From Massilia violaceinigra (GTDB taxonomy: Bacteria > Pseudomonadota > Gammaproteobacteria > Burkholderiales > Burkholderiaceae_D), in contig NZ_CP024608.1 of assembly GCF_002752675.1 (NCBI RefSeq), positions 868,001 through 932,000 on the forward strand: a stretch of DNA of 64,000 bases, written 5' to 3'. Both the position numbers and the translations under genes were made by a program. The notes under the pieces were generated by a model. The model saw nothing but the letters and a program-made list of their open reading frames with translations, did no database searches and was not told where the DNA came from. The number at the start of each line of letters is the position of its first letter. Position 1 is the stretch's first letter. This document shows positions 8,406 through 16,871 of the stretch, one piece after another.

Positions 8406-11153
8406 ATGCGCCACCTGACCACGTTCAAGCTGTTCCGTCCGCTCGCCATCGCCCTGGCGCTCTCCGCCAGCCACGCCGTCATGGCGTCCGAAGCGGACCA
8501 CCAGGAGTTCGAAGCGACCCTGCATGTGCCGTATGCGACCTCGTCCCAGGCGCGCGTGTTCACCTTGGCCTTCGAGTATCCGCACGTCGAGCGCCAGCAG
8601 GAAGTGAGCTGGAAGCTGGAACTGGTCAGCCCGACGGGCCAGGTGGTCCAGCGCTGGCACGGCGTGCAACGCATGTTCCAGAAGCCGGTCGACGTCAAGG
8701 TGCGCTGGGCTGGCCGGGCCGGCTTGCCGGACGGCGTCTATAAAGTGCGCATGCAGGCCGTCTCCAATGATGCCGCCGAGCGCGGCCGTGAGCCGGATCT
8801 GTCGGAGGAATCGGTCGACCGCCTGCTGGCGGCCGGTGCGGGCGAGCTCGTCGAGCAGAGCTGGGACCTGGCGCTGGGCAAGACCACCAAGGCGGCCATG
8901 CCCACCTTCCGTGCCTTGCCGACAAACAAGACCGACAGCAAGGCCGAGAGCAAGTCAGGCGAGCTGTCCTCGGTGCAAATGGCCGCGCCCGCGCCCGGCT
9001 CCCTGCCATACACAATCTACTTCGCCAACCTGCACAGCCAGACCAACCACAGCGATGGCGGCGGGGCGCTGGGCAGCTGCAGCGGCTCGCAATCGCCGCA
9101 AAGCGCCGCCTTCGGCCCGGCCGACGCCTTCGCGTATGCCCGCAACAAGGGCCTGGACATCCTCGCCACGTCCGAGCACAACCACATGTTCGACGGTTCC
9201 GACGGCACCAACAGCTCGGCCACTCCGGCCACCGCCAAGGCGCTCTACAAATCCGGCCTGACGGCCGCCGCCGATTTCAATGCCGCCCATCCCGATTTCC
9301 TTGGCGTGTACGGCCTCGAGTGGGGCGTGATCAGCAATGGCGGTCACCTGAACATTTTCAACTCGCCGGAATTGCTGCAATGGGAGCTCAACAGCAGCGG
9401 CCAGTTGATCGGCGACACGCTCACGCCCAAGGGCGATTACAGCGGCCTGTACACATTGATGCGCCAGCGCGGCTGGGTTGGACAGTTCAACCATCCATCG
9501 TCGAGCGGGCAGTTCCTCATTAATGGCGTGCCGCTCGGCTACACGGCTGATGGCGACCAGGCCATGGTCCTTTGCGAAGTGCTCAACACCTCGGCGTTCT
9601 CGACCAACACCACCGAAACCGAAACCGGCCGCAGCACTTTCGAGGGCGCGTGCAACAAGGCGCTGGAATCCGGCTTCCACATCGCCTTTGCCACCAACCA
9701 GGATAATCACTGCGCCAACTGGGGCGCGTCCTACACCAACCGCACCGGCGTGCTCATTCCGAACGGCACCCCGCTCTCGCAAGCCAGTTTCATCGAGGCG
9801 CTCAAGGCGCGGCGCGTGTTCGCCACCATGGACAAGACCTCGCAATTGGTGCTCACGGCCAATGGCCGCGTCATGGGCGAGCGCTTCAGCAACAGCGGCC
9901 CGCTCAACCTGATCGCCAACTTTGCCAGTACCAGCGGCAAGACGGTGTCAACGGTGTCCATCGTCGAAGGCGTACCGGGGCGCAACGGCACGGTCACCCA
10001 GCTGTCCACCACGGCCAACACCATCGTCACGCCCTCCGTGGGCGAGCACTTTTACTACGCCAAGCTGACCCAGGACGACGGCAAGATCCTTTGGTCGGCG
10101 CCGATCTGGGTGACCCAGACCAATGGCGGCGGCGACACCACGGCCCCGCGCGTGACTGCCGGTCAATCGGGCAACAGCGGCAATATCAGCTTCAGCGCCA
10201 GTGCCAGCGACGACGTGGGCGTGACCCGGGTCGAATTCTACGTCGACAACCAGCTCAAGGCGACCAGCAGCGCGGCGCCGTACAGCGCCACGATCAACTC
10301 GGCGACCCTGAGCAATGGCACGCACAGCCTGGTGGCCAAGGCCTACGATGCCGCCGGCAATGTCGGCACCTCGGCCGCGGTGACCTTCAGCGTCAGCAAC
10401 GCCAGCGGTGGCGACACCACGCCGCCGGCGGTCAGTGCCAGCGCGAACGGCAGCAGCGGCACCATCAGCCTGGCGGCGACGGCGAGCGACAACGGCGGCA
10501 TCAACCGGGTCGAGTTCTATGTCGACAATATCCTCAAGGGTACGGATACCACCTCGCCGTATGCGCTGAGCCTGAACTCGGCGACGCTGAGCAACGGCAG
10601 CCACCAGTTGACGGCCAAGGCGTTCGATGTGGCGCTCAACAGCGCGGTATCGGCGCCGGTCAGTTTCAGCGTGAGCAATGGCAGCGTGGCGCAGCAACTG
10701 CTACTCAATAGTGGATTCGAGTCGGGCGCGAGCGCGTGGGTTGCCACCAGCGGCGTGATCACCTCGTCGGGGCAGGCGGCGCGTGGCGGCAGCTGGAAGG
10801 CCGCGCTCAACGGCGCCGGCTTCGCCAATACCGACAGCGTGTACCAGCAGGTGACGATCCCATCGACGGTGACGAGCGCCAACCTGGCGTTCTGGCTGAA
10901 AGTGGTTTCGAGCGAAACGACGACCACGAGCGCCTACGACAAGCTCAAGGTGCAGGTGCGCAGCGGCAGCAATGCCGTGCTGGCCACGCTGGCGACGTAC
11001 TCCAACCTGAACAAGGGCAGCAGCTACGTGCAAAAGACGTTCGACCTGTCGGCCTACAAAGGGCAGACGGTGCGGATCTATTTTGAAGGCGTGGAAGGCT
11101 CGACGATCCCCACCGCCTTCCTCATCGACGACGTGACCCTCACGACCCAGTAA
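8406..11153 (+). CDS. Secreted PHP-like (CehA/McbA type) metallohydrolase with Ig repeats
   Basis: Predicted exported protein of 915 residues. An N-terminal signal peptide (MRHLTTFKLF..., cleavage after the Ala-rich stretch near 25-30) supports the ATG at 8406; a longer frame from 8274 would place 44 non-signal residues before it. Residues about 200-490 resemble the PHP-like metal-dependent phosphoesterase family: HSQTNHSD (H210, H215, D217), SEHNH (H258, H260) and NHP (H363) are plausible metal ligands. Two tandem bacterial Ig-like repeats of about 90 residues follow (each with VEFYVDN and SATLSNG blocks), then a C-terminal jelly-roll-like domain of about 150 residues of the kind seen on secreted hydrolases. 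Substrate unknown. No lipobox or anchor is seen, so it is probably released or surface bound. Confidence 0.8.
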   Translation: MRHLTTFKLFRPLAIALALSASHAVMASEADHQEFEATLHVPYATSSQARVFTLAFEYPHVERQQEVSWKLELVSPTGQVVQRWHGVQRMFQKPVDVKVRWAGRAGLPDGVYKVRMQAVSNDAAERGREPDLSEESVDRLLAAGAGELVEQSWDLALGKTTKAAMPTFRALPTNKTDSKAESKSGELSSVQMAAPAPGSLPYTIYFANLHSQTNHSDGGGALGSCSGSQSPQSAAFGPADAFAYARNKGLDILATSEHNHMFDGSDGTNSSATPATAKALYKSGLTAAADFNAAHPDFLGVYGLEWGVISNGGHLNIFNSPELLQWELNSSGQLIGDTLTPKGDYSGLYTLMRQRGWVGQFNHPSSSGQFLINGVPLGYTADGDQAMVLCEVLNTSAFSTNTTETETGRSTFEGACNKALESGFHIAFATNQDNHCANWGASYTNRTGVLIPNGTPLSQASFIEALKARRVFATMDKTSQLVLTANGRVMGERFSNSGPLNLIANFASTSGKTVSTVSIVEGVPGRNGTVTQLSTTANTIVTPSVGEHFYYAKLTQDDGKILWSAPIWVTQTNGGGDTTAPRVTAGQSGNSGNISFSASASDDVGVTRVEFYVDNQLKATSSAAPYSATINSATLSNGTHSLVAKAYDAAGNVGTSAAVTFSVSNASGGDTTPPAVSASANGSSGTISLAATASDNGGINRVEFYVDNILKGTDTTSPYALSLNSATLSNGSHQLTAKAFDVALNSAVSAPVSFSVSNGSVAQQLLLNSGFESGASAWVATSGVITSSGQAARGGSWKAALNGAGFANTDSVYQQVTIPSTVTSANLAFWLKVVSSETTTTSAYDKLKVQVRSGSNAVLATLATYSNLNKGSSYVQKTFDLSAYKGQTVRIYFEGVEGSTIPTAFLIDDVTLTTQ

Positions 11154-11171
11154 CCAATCGCAACAATTTCT

Positions 11172-11396
11172 CAACCGGGGTCAGAGCTCTGACTCGAAAC
11201 TTTTTTTGTTGTAAAAACGGCGGCCGGCGAGCGGGGTGGCAAACCCGGTTCGACGGGCGCCGTAATTACAACAAAACGTCGTCTTGATAGCAGCACGGGA
11301 ACAATCGTCCTCAAAACTTGCACGATGGAAGACTGTCGCCGGCGCGCCCGGCCGCCGGTTTTGCAATGTTTCACATTAAAGCTCTGACCCCGGTTG
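11172..11396. repeat. 225-bp nested inverted-repeat element, no coding
   Basis: The ends are a perfect 17-bp inverted repeat (11172-11188 and 11380-11396, CAACCGGGGTCAGAGCT). Inside lies a second perfect inverted repeat (11204-11214 TTTTGTTGTAA and 11266-11276 TTACAACAAAA) that would form a hairpin with CGGCG/CGCCG pairing. No plausible gene is inside. The GGGTCAGA core of the ends resembles the terminal repeats of the IS4-family element at 62495, so it may be a small non-autonomous mobile element. It fills the gap between two convergent genes. Confidence 0.7.
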
Positions 11397-11421
11397 TAGG
11401 TAAATGGAGCTGTTGCTAGGA

Positions 11422-12000
11422 CTAAAAGCCGAAGCGGGCGCCGGCGCCGAGCAGGGTGGCGATGCCGAGCACCGCAAAAATGGCGGCGGCGATGCCGTGC
11501 ACCAGTCTCAACGGCACCTTGTTGGCGATCCGTTCGCCGAAATACACCGCCGGTACGTTCGCCAGCATCATGCCGAACGTCGTGCCAGCCACCACCGCCA
11601 GCATCGCGTCGTAGCGCGCCGCCAGCGCCACCGTGGCGATCTGCGTCTTGTCGCCCATTTCTGCCAGAAAGAAGGCGATCAGGGTGGTCAGGAAAACGCC
11701 GTAACGCCCCATTCCCGGCTGGTCGTCGCCATCGAGCTTGTCCGGCACCATGGTCCACGCGGCCATCGCGAGGAAGGACACGCCCAGCACCCAGCGCATC
11801 ACATTTGGTCCCAGCAGGGTGCTGATCCAGGCCCCCACCGCCGCCGCAAACGCGTGGTTGGCGATGGTCGCCACGAAGATGCCCAGCACGATCGGCACCG
11901 GCCGCCGGAACTTGGCCGCCAGCAGAAACGCCAGCAGCTGCGTCTTGTCGCCGATTTCGGCGAGGGCGACGATGCCCGTTGAGACAAGAAAGGCGTCCAT
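11422..12000 (-). CDS. GDT1/TMEM165 (UPF0016) family cation transporter
   Basis: Inner-membrane protein of 192 residues. It has the two signature motifs of the family, EIGDKT near the N terminus and EMGDKT in the second half, arranged as two inverted-topology halves with about six to seven membrane segments. Relatives move Mn2+ (and in eukaryotes Ca2+) out of the cytoplasm in exchange for protons. The start at 12000 (MDAFLVSTG...) is chosen because the family begins there; an in-frame ATG 33 bases upstream gives extra residues without homology. It is divergent from the aminopeptidase gene at 12160. No Mn riboswitch was recognised in the 160-bp gap. Confidence 0.88.
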   Translation of the reverse strand: MDAFLVSTGIVALAEIGDKTQLLAFLLAAKFRRPVPIVLGIFVATIANHAFAAAVGAWISTLLGPNVMRWVLGVSFLAMAAWTMVPDKLDGDDQPGMGRYGVFLTTLIAFFLAEMGDKTQIATVALAARYDAMLAVVAGTTFGMMLANVPAVYFGERIANKVPLRLVHGIAAAIFAVLGIATLLGAGARFGF

Positions 12001-12159
12001 ACAGAGTGATTTGATGCGGAAAGCGCGGATCATAGCAGAGCCACCGGTGTAGCTACGCGCGCCAGCCGTCCGTCAATACGCGCCCGCACGCTTTCGTCCC
12101 GCCAGCGGAAGTGATATTCTGCCTGCGCCAATTCACACGCCACCGAACCCGGAAAGACC

Positions 12160-14025
12160 ATGAAGACATCGACCCTCCTGCGCGCCGCCGCCTGCGCCCT
12201 GTTTGCCCAGTTGAGCGCCCACGCGTACGCCCTCGACCCCCTCAGCTACGCGCGCTACGACCAGGTGAAAACCAGCGCCGTGCACATTGACCTGAAGGCC
12301 GATTTCGCGAAGAAGACCTTGTCCGGCCATGCCGAATTGACGCTCAATTGGCTCGATAAGTCGGCCCGCATTCTCGATCTCGATACGCGCGCGCTGACCA
12401 TCTCGAAGGTGCAGGCGCAGGGCGCCAACGGCAAGTGGGTCACCGTGCGCCACTCGCTCGACAAGTTCGATGACGAAAAAGGCCATGCCATGCACATCGA
12501 CTTGGCCGCGCTGCCTGCGCAGCCGCAGAAGGTGCGCATCTATTACCGCACCTCGCCCAAGGCGACCGCGTTGCAGTGGCTCGCGCCGGTGCAGACCATG
12601 TCGGGCAAGCGTCCGTTCATGTTCAGCCAGTCCCAGACGATCGATGCGCGTTCCTGGGTGCCGCTGCAGGATACGCCTGCCGTGCGCTTCACCTACAGCG
12701 CGCGCATCGAAGCGCCCAAGGATCTGCGCGTGGTCATGAGCGCCGATAACGATCTCAATGCCACCGGCAAGGGCGGCTGGAACTTCAAGATGCCGCAGCC
12801 GATTCCATCCTACCTGCTGGCGATCGGCATCGGCGAGATCGACGTACGCGCACTCGGTGCGCGCACCAGCGTGTACGCCGAGCCAAAGCGCATCGGCGCG
12901 GCCGCCTACGAATTCGGCGATACCGAAAAGATGGTCGCCGCCGCCGAATCGCTGTACGGCCCTTATCGCTGGGGGCGTTACGACATGCTGGTGCTGCCGC
13001 CATCGTTCCCCATCGGCGGAATGGAAAACCCGCGCCTGACCTTCCTCACGCCGACTATGATCGCGGGCGACCGCAGCTTGGTCGACCTGATCGCCCACGA
13101 ACTGGCGCACAGCTGGTCGGGCAACCTGGTCACCAACGCGTCTTGGAAGCACTGGTGGCTCAACGAGAGCTTCACCACCTACGTCACGACCCGCATCCTG
13201 GAGTCGCTGTACGGCCCCGAAGTGGCGGACATGAACCTGCAGCTGGAGCAGGAGGAGGCGATCGCTTCGCTGGCCACCATCCCGCTCGCCAAACAGGCCT
13301 TGCTGACCAAGGACCCGGACACCTCGTCGGCCAACTACACCGATGAAGGCCTGGCTTATCCGAAGGGCGCGTGGTTCCTGCGCACCCTGGAGCAGCGCGC
13401 CGGCCGCACGGTGTTCGATCCCTTCCTGCGCGGCTGGTTCGACCAGCATGCGTTCCAGAGCGTGACCACCGAGCAGTTCGTCGATTACCTGCGCAAGAAC
13501 CTGCTGGCCCAGCATCCAACGGTGCTGAGCGAGGCCGAACTGGAAGAGTGGCTGCACGGCGCCGGCATTCCGGCCAGCGCCAAGCGCGCGGTCTCGACCC
13601 GCCTGGCCGCACTTGATGCGACCCGTGCCAGCTGGCTGTCGGGCGCCACGCCCACCGCCAAACTCGATACCAAAAAATGGAATGCCACCGAGTGGATGAA
13701 GTTCCTGAACGATATCGACAACAAGGCTAGCGCCGCCCAGCTCAAGGAACTCGACCAGGCATTCGGCCTGGCCAAGAGCACCAATAACGAGGTGGCCTTC
13801 CGCTTCTACCGCGCCGCCATCAACGCCGGTTACAGCGAGGTGCGCGCGCCGCTCGAAGCGTTCCTCATGAGCGTCGGCCGCCAGAAGTTCGTGGTGCCGC
13901 TGTACGCCGCGCTGCGTGCCAAGCCGGCCGACAAGGTCTTCGCGGAGTCGGTCTACAAGAAGGCGCGCGAGCGCTACCACCCTGCCACGCAAACCAGCGT
14001 CGACAAAAAAATGGCCGGCAAATAA
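12160..14025 (+). CDS. Secreted M1-family zinc aminopeptidase (LTA4-hydrolase like)
   Basis: Exported aminopeptidase of 621 residues that should remove N-terminal residues from peptides in the periplasm. A signal peptide covers about residues 1-25. The M1 exopeptidase motif GGMENP is at 286-291, and the zinc site HELAH (H313, E314, H317) has the third ligand E336 in WWLNES. The C-terminal helical domain resembles that of leukotriene A4 hydrolase/cold-active aminopeptidases, and the length fits. The next gene starts 12 bases after the stop, so the two are probably co-transcribed. Confidence 0.92.
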   Translation: MKTSTLLRAAACALFAQLSAHAYALDPLSYARYDQVKTSAVHIDLKADFAKKTLSGHAELTLNWLDKSARILDLDTRALTISKVQAQGANGKWVTVRHSLDKFDDEKGHAMHIDLAALPAQPQKVRIYYRTSPKATALQWLAPVQTMSGKRPFMFSQSQTIDARSWVPLQDTPAVRFTYSARIEAPKDLRVVMSADNDLNATGKGGWNFKMPQPIPSYLLAIGIGEIDVRALGARTSVYAEPKRIGAAAYEFGDTEKMVAAAESLYGPYRWGRYDMLVLPPSFPIGGMENPRLTFLTPTMIAGDRSLVDLIAHELAHSWSGNLVTNASWKHWWLNESFTTYVTTRILESLYGPEVADMNLQLEQEEAIASLATIPLAKQALLTKDPDTSSANYTDEGLAYPKGAWFLRTLEQRAGRTVFDPFLRGWFDQHAFQSVTTEQFVDYLRKNLLAQHPTVLSEAELEEWLHGAGIPASAKRAVSTRLAALDATRASWLSGATPTAKLDTKKWNATEWMKFLNDIDNKASAAQLKELDQAFGLAKSTNNEVAFRFYRAAINAGYSEVRAPLEAFLMSVGRQKFVVPLYAALRAKPADKVFAESVYKKARERYHPATQTSVDKKMAGK

Positions 14026-14037
14026 AAGGACCGACAC

Positions 14038-15675
14038 ATGCTGCACATGAACCGTATCGCGGCAGCGATCCTGCTCGCATTCACCAGCTTCGCGGCCGTC
14101 GCCCAGGCACCTGCCGCCCCCGTTGCCGCCAGTGCGCCGGCACGCGCCTATGACCTGGAGGCTGACGTCACCCGCGTGATGAAGACTTTCGATGTTCCCG
14201 GCATCGCGATTGCCATCGTCAAGGATGGCAAGGTAGTCGCTGCGCGCGGCTTCGGCGTGCGCAAGCTGGGCGAGCCGGCGCCGGTCGACGGCAAGACCAT
14301 CTTCGAGGTGGCGTCGAACTCCAAGGCTTTCACCGCCGCGGCGCTGGCGATGCTGGTCGACGAGGGCAAGCTGGAATGGGACGACAAGGTCACCAAGCAC
14401 CTGCCCGACTTCCAGATGTACGACGCCTACGTCACCCACGAGATGACGGTGCGCGATCTGCTGGTGCACCGCAGCGGCCTGGGACTGGGGGCCGGCGACC
14501 TGCTGTGGTGGCCGACCACCAGTTTTACGACCGATGAAATCATCGCCCAGCTGCGCTACGTGCGCCCGGCGACGAGCTTTCGCAACAGCTACGCCTACGA
14601 CAACCTGCTCTACATCGTGGCCGGCAAGATCATTGCGCAAAAGGCCGGCAAGCCATGGGGCGATGCGGTGCGCGATCGCATCCTCAAGCCGCTCGGCATG
14701 AATACGACCACCACCAGCCTGGCCGAGAACGCGGGCAATGCCAACGTCTCGGCGCCGCACAGCAAAATCAACGGCAAAGCCGCCGTGGTGCGTGCGCTGC
14801 CGGTGCCCAATGCTGTCGGCGCGGTGGGCATCAATACCAACGCTGAGGATATCGCGCGCTGGATGACGGTGCTGCTCGACGGCGGCGCCATCGCCGGTGC
14901 GCCAAAAGATGCGCAGGGCAAGGAAGCGCGCCTGTTCAGCGAAACGCAAAGCCGCGAGATGTGGACCGCGCAAACGCCGATGAAAATCAGCGAGCCGAAA
15001 CCGACGCTGGAGGCGACCAAGCCGAATTTCTTCGCGTATGGCCTGGGCTTCCAGCTGCGCGACTACAAGGGCCGCAAGCTGGCCTTGCACGGCGGCGCGC
15101 TGCAGGGGTTTTATTCGCGCGTGGTGATGGTGCCGGAAGCGAAGCTGGGCATTGCGATTTTTACCAATGCCGAAAGCGGCGGGGCGCTCACGTCGCTGCA
15201 GTATCGCCTGCTCGATCATTATCTCGATGCGGCGCCGAGCGACTGGATCAAGCTCATTAGCGATGTGGAAACCCAGACGCGCAACAAGGATCTGGCCAAG
15301 CAGAAGAGCGCCAGCGCCACCCGGGCCGCGGCCTCGCGCCCGTCGCTGCCGATTGCGGCGTACGATGGCGAGTACAACGACGCCTGGTATGGCGCGGTGA
15401 CCATCAAGCCGGTGGGCGGCAAGCGGGTGATGAGCTTTACCCGTACGCCCGACCTGACCGGGGAACTGGAGCACTTCCAGCACGATACCTTCATCGTGCG
15501 CTGGAAGGAACGCAATTTCAACGCGGACGCCTATGTGACGTTTTCGCTGAACCCGGACGGCAGCATCGAACGCATGAAGATGGCGCCGGTGTCGTCCGAG
15601 ACCGATTTCAGCTACGACTTCGCGGACCTGCTCTTCACGCCCGCGAAGAAGAAGGACGCGAAGGAAGTAAAGTAG
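14038..15675 (+). CDS. Secreted class C beta-lactamase-like serine hydrolase with DUF3471
   Basis: Exported serine hydrolase of 545 residues of the beta-lactamase/esterase/D-aminopeptidase fold. Signal peptide at the N terminus; catalytic SNSK (S93, K96), YDN (Y187, N189) and an HGG box in place of KTG. The C-terminal ~100 residues match DUF3471, common in this family. A purine-rich AAAAGGA lies 7-8 bases before the ATG at 14038; a second ATG nine bases later is also possible. Such proteins are usually peptidases or esterases rather than true antibiotic-resistance enzymes, so no resistance is claimed. It ends 7 bases from the stop of the convergent heme-operon gene, with no terminator in between. 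Confidence 0.88.
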   Translation: MLHMNRIAAAILLAFTSFAAVAQAPAAPVAASAPARAYDLEADVTRVMKTFDVPGIAIAIVKDGKVVAARGFGVRKLGEPAPVDGKTIFEVASNSKAFTAAALAMLVDEGKLEWDDKVTKHLPDFQMYDAYVTHEMTVRDLLVHRSGLGLGAGDLLWWPTTSFTTDEIIAQLRYVRPATSFRNSYAYDNLLYIVAGKIIAQKAGKPWGDAVRDRILKPLGMNTTTTSLAENAGNANVSAPHSKINGKAAVVRALPVPNAVGAVGINTNAEDIARWMTVLLDGGAIAGAPKDAQGKEARLFSETQSREMWTAQTPMKISEPKPTLEATKPNFFAYGLGFQLRDYKGRKLALHGGALQGFYSRVVMVPEAKLGIAIFTNAESGGALTSLQYRLLDHYLDAAPSDWIKLISDVETQTRNKDLAKQKSASATRAAASRPSLPIAAYDGEYNDAWYGAVTIKPVGGKRVMSFTRTPDLTGELEHFQHDTFIVRWKERNFNADAYVTFSLNPDGSIERMKMAPVSSETDFSYDFADLLFTPAKKKDAKEVK

Positions 15676-15682
15676 TCTGCGC

Positions 15683-16843
15683 TTAACCCTTCGGCAGGGC
15701 GGCGGTCAGGTCGACCCAGCTTTTCGGCTGCGGTTGGCCGCGTTCGCGCACACCGAAAAAGCTCACCACCTGTTCGCCCTCGTTGTCGTAGAACTCGACC
15801 GAGGTCACGCCGGCGCGCCGCACCACCCAGCCGCTCTTGAAGGCGGTTTCGCGCAGGTGCAGGTTGAAGGCTGGATCGAGCACGTTGTACCAGCCCGGGC
15901 TCGCCGCCGTCTTGGTGATCTTGCCGCTGAAGATCTGGATCACCGCGCCGTTGCCCAGGAATGACATGATCGGCAGCTGCTGTTTGGCCGCTTCATCGAG
16001 CAGGGTGCGGACCGCTTCGGGTTTGAGGCGCTGCACCATGCCGGCCGGCGCCAGGCGCATCGCCTGTTCGCGCGTGATCTTGAACTCGGTCAGCAGGCGG
16101 TTGAACTGGTGCACGTCGCTCATCTCGTTCCAGGCTTGCTGGAATTCCTTCACATCGACCTTGCTGTCGGCCAGTTCGGCGGCCTTGGGTGCGCGCGCCG
16201 GCACTTTCAATGCCGCGTTCTGGTCGGGATGGCGGAAGTCGGCCACCAGCTTGTCGAACACGGCCACGCCGGCGGCATCTTTCGGATAGATCTTGTGGAT
16301 CGCGGCGCCGTTCTCGTCGAAGAACTGGAGGCTGCGTTTGACCACGCCGTCGGCGCCCGGCTGCGCCACCGCGAAGGCGTGCTTCCACTTCGAGAACGTG
16401 AAGCGCAGGTCGATCTCGCCACCGAGGTAGCCGCCGGCGATGTTGCGCTGGCGCGCTTCGCGTTCTTCGTCCTTCGCCGCTTCCTTCGCGTCCTTGTCGT
16501 CCTCCGGCTGCGGCTTGACCTTGGTGGCCACGCCGGTGCGTTCGATCACGCCATTTTCGTTGCGCGTCAGTGCCAGCACGGTGCCCAGGTCGAGCGCGCG
16601 GCGCATGATCTCGCGCGGGTCGTTGCCGTCGCTGCGCAGGCGGGTGACCGTGCTGCCGATGCCGGTAGCCAGCAGTTCGGCTTCCGATACGCCGAGCGTG
16701 CGCGCAGCGTCGCGGATCATCACCTTGGGCTGTTCGGTGCGCAGCGCGCTCCAGCGCTCGGACAGGGTGGCGGCGCCGGCGTGGCCCGCCAGGACAAGCA
16801 GGGCGCCGGCAATGGCCAGCGGAAGGGTGCGTAGGCGTTTCAT
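15683..16843 (-). CDS. HemS/ChuS/HmuS-type heme protein with N-terminal signal peptide
   Basis: Heme-handling protein of 386 residues with the two repeated halves of the HemS/ChuS/PhuS family. Visible family blocks are IRDAARTLGVSEAELL near the start, DVHQF (H245, which aligns with the heme-binding His region of relatives), GNGAVIQIFSG and the NVLDPAFNLHLRE block. Known relatives act in the cytoplasm, storing or degrading heme. This one begins MKRLRTLPLAIAGALLVLAGHAGA, a clear Sec signal peptide, so it is predicted to be periplasmic. It lies 28 bases behind the TonB-dependent heme receptor with its own GGAGAC ribosome site, as second gene of a Fur-type operon. No heme ABC transporter or TonB gene is nearby. 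Confidence 0.85.
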   Translation of the reverse strand: MKRLRTLPLAIAGALLVLAGHAGAATLSERWSALRTEQPKVMIRDAARTLGVSEAELLATGIGSTVTRLRSDGNDPREIMRRALDLGTVLALTRNENGVIERTGVATKVKPQPEDDKDAKEAAKDEEREARQRNIAGGYLGGEIDLRFTFSKWKHAFAVAQPGADGVVKRSLQFFDENGAAIHKIYPKDAAGVAVFDKLVADFRHPDQNAALKVPARAPKAAELADSKVDVKEFQQAWNEMSDVHQFNRLLTEFKITREQAMRLAPAGMVQRLKPEAVRTLLDEAAKQQLPIMSFLGNGAVIQIFSGKITKTAASPGWYNVLDPAFNLHLRETAFKSGWVVRRAGVTSVEFYDNEGEQVVSFFGVRERGQPQPKSWVDLTAALPKG

Positions 16844-16871
16844 GGAGTCTCCGGTGTGGTGAAAGAAAGGG

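Noticed and set aside
12001..12159. Possible manganese (yybP-ykoY) riboswitch before the GDT1-family gene
   Set aside because: Such riboswitches are known in front of this family, but the expected conserved loop bases could not be found in the minus-strand leader.
12133..15483. Very long minus-strand open frame (1116 codons) opposite the aminopeptidase and serine hydrolase genes
   Set aside because: Antisense shadow of two clear genes in high-GC DNA; rich in Arg/His/Gly, no domain, no ribosome site.
14038..15675. Reading the class C-type serine hydrolase as an antibiotic-resistance beta-lactamase
   Set aside because: HGG instead of KTG and the DUF3471 tail point to a peptidase/esterase relative, not AmpC.
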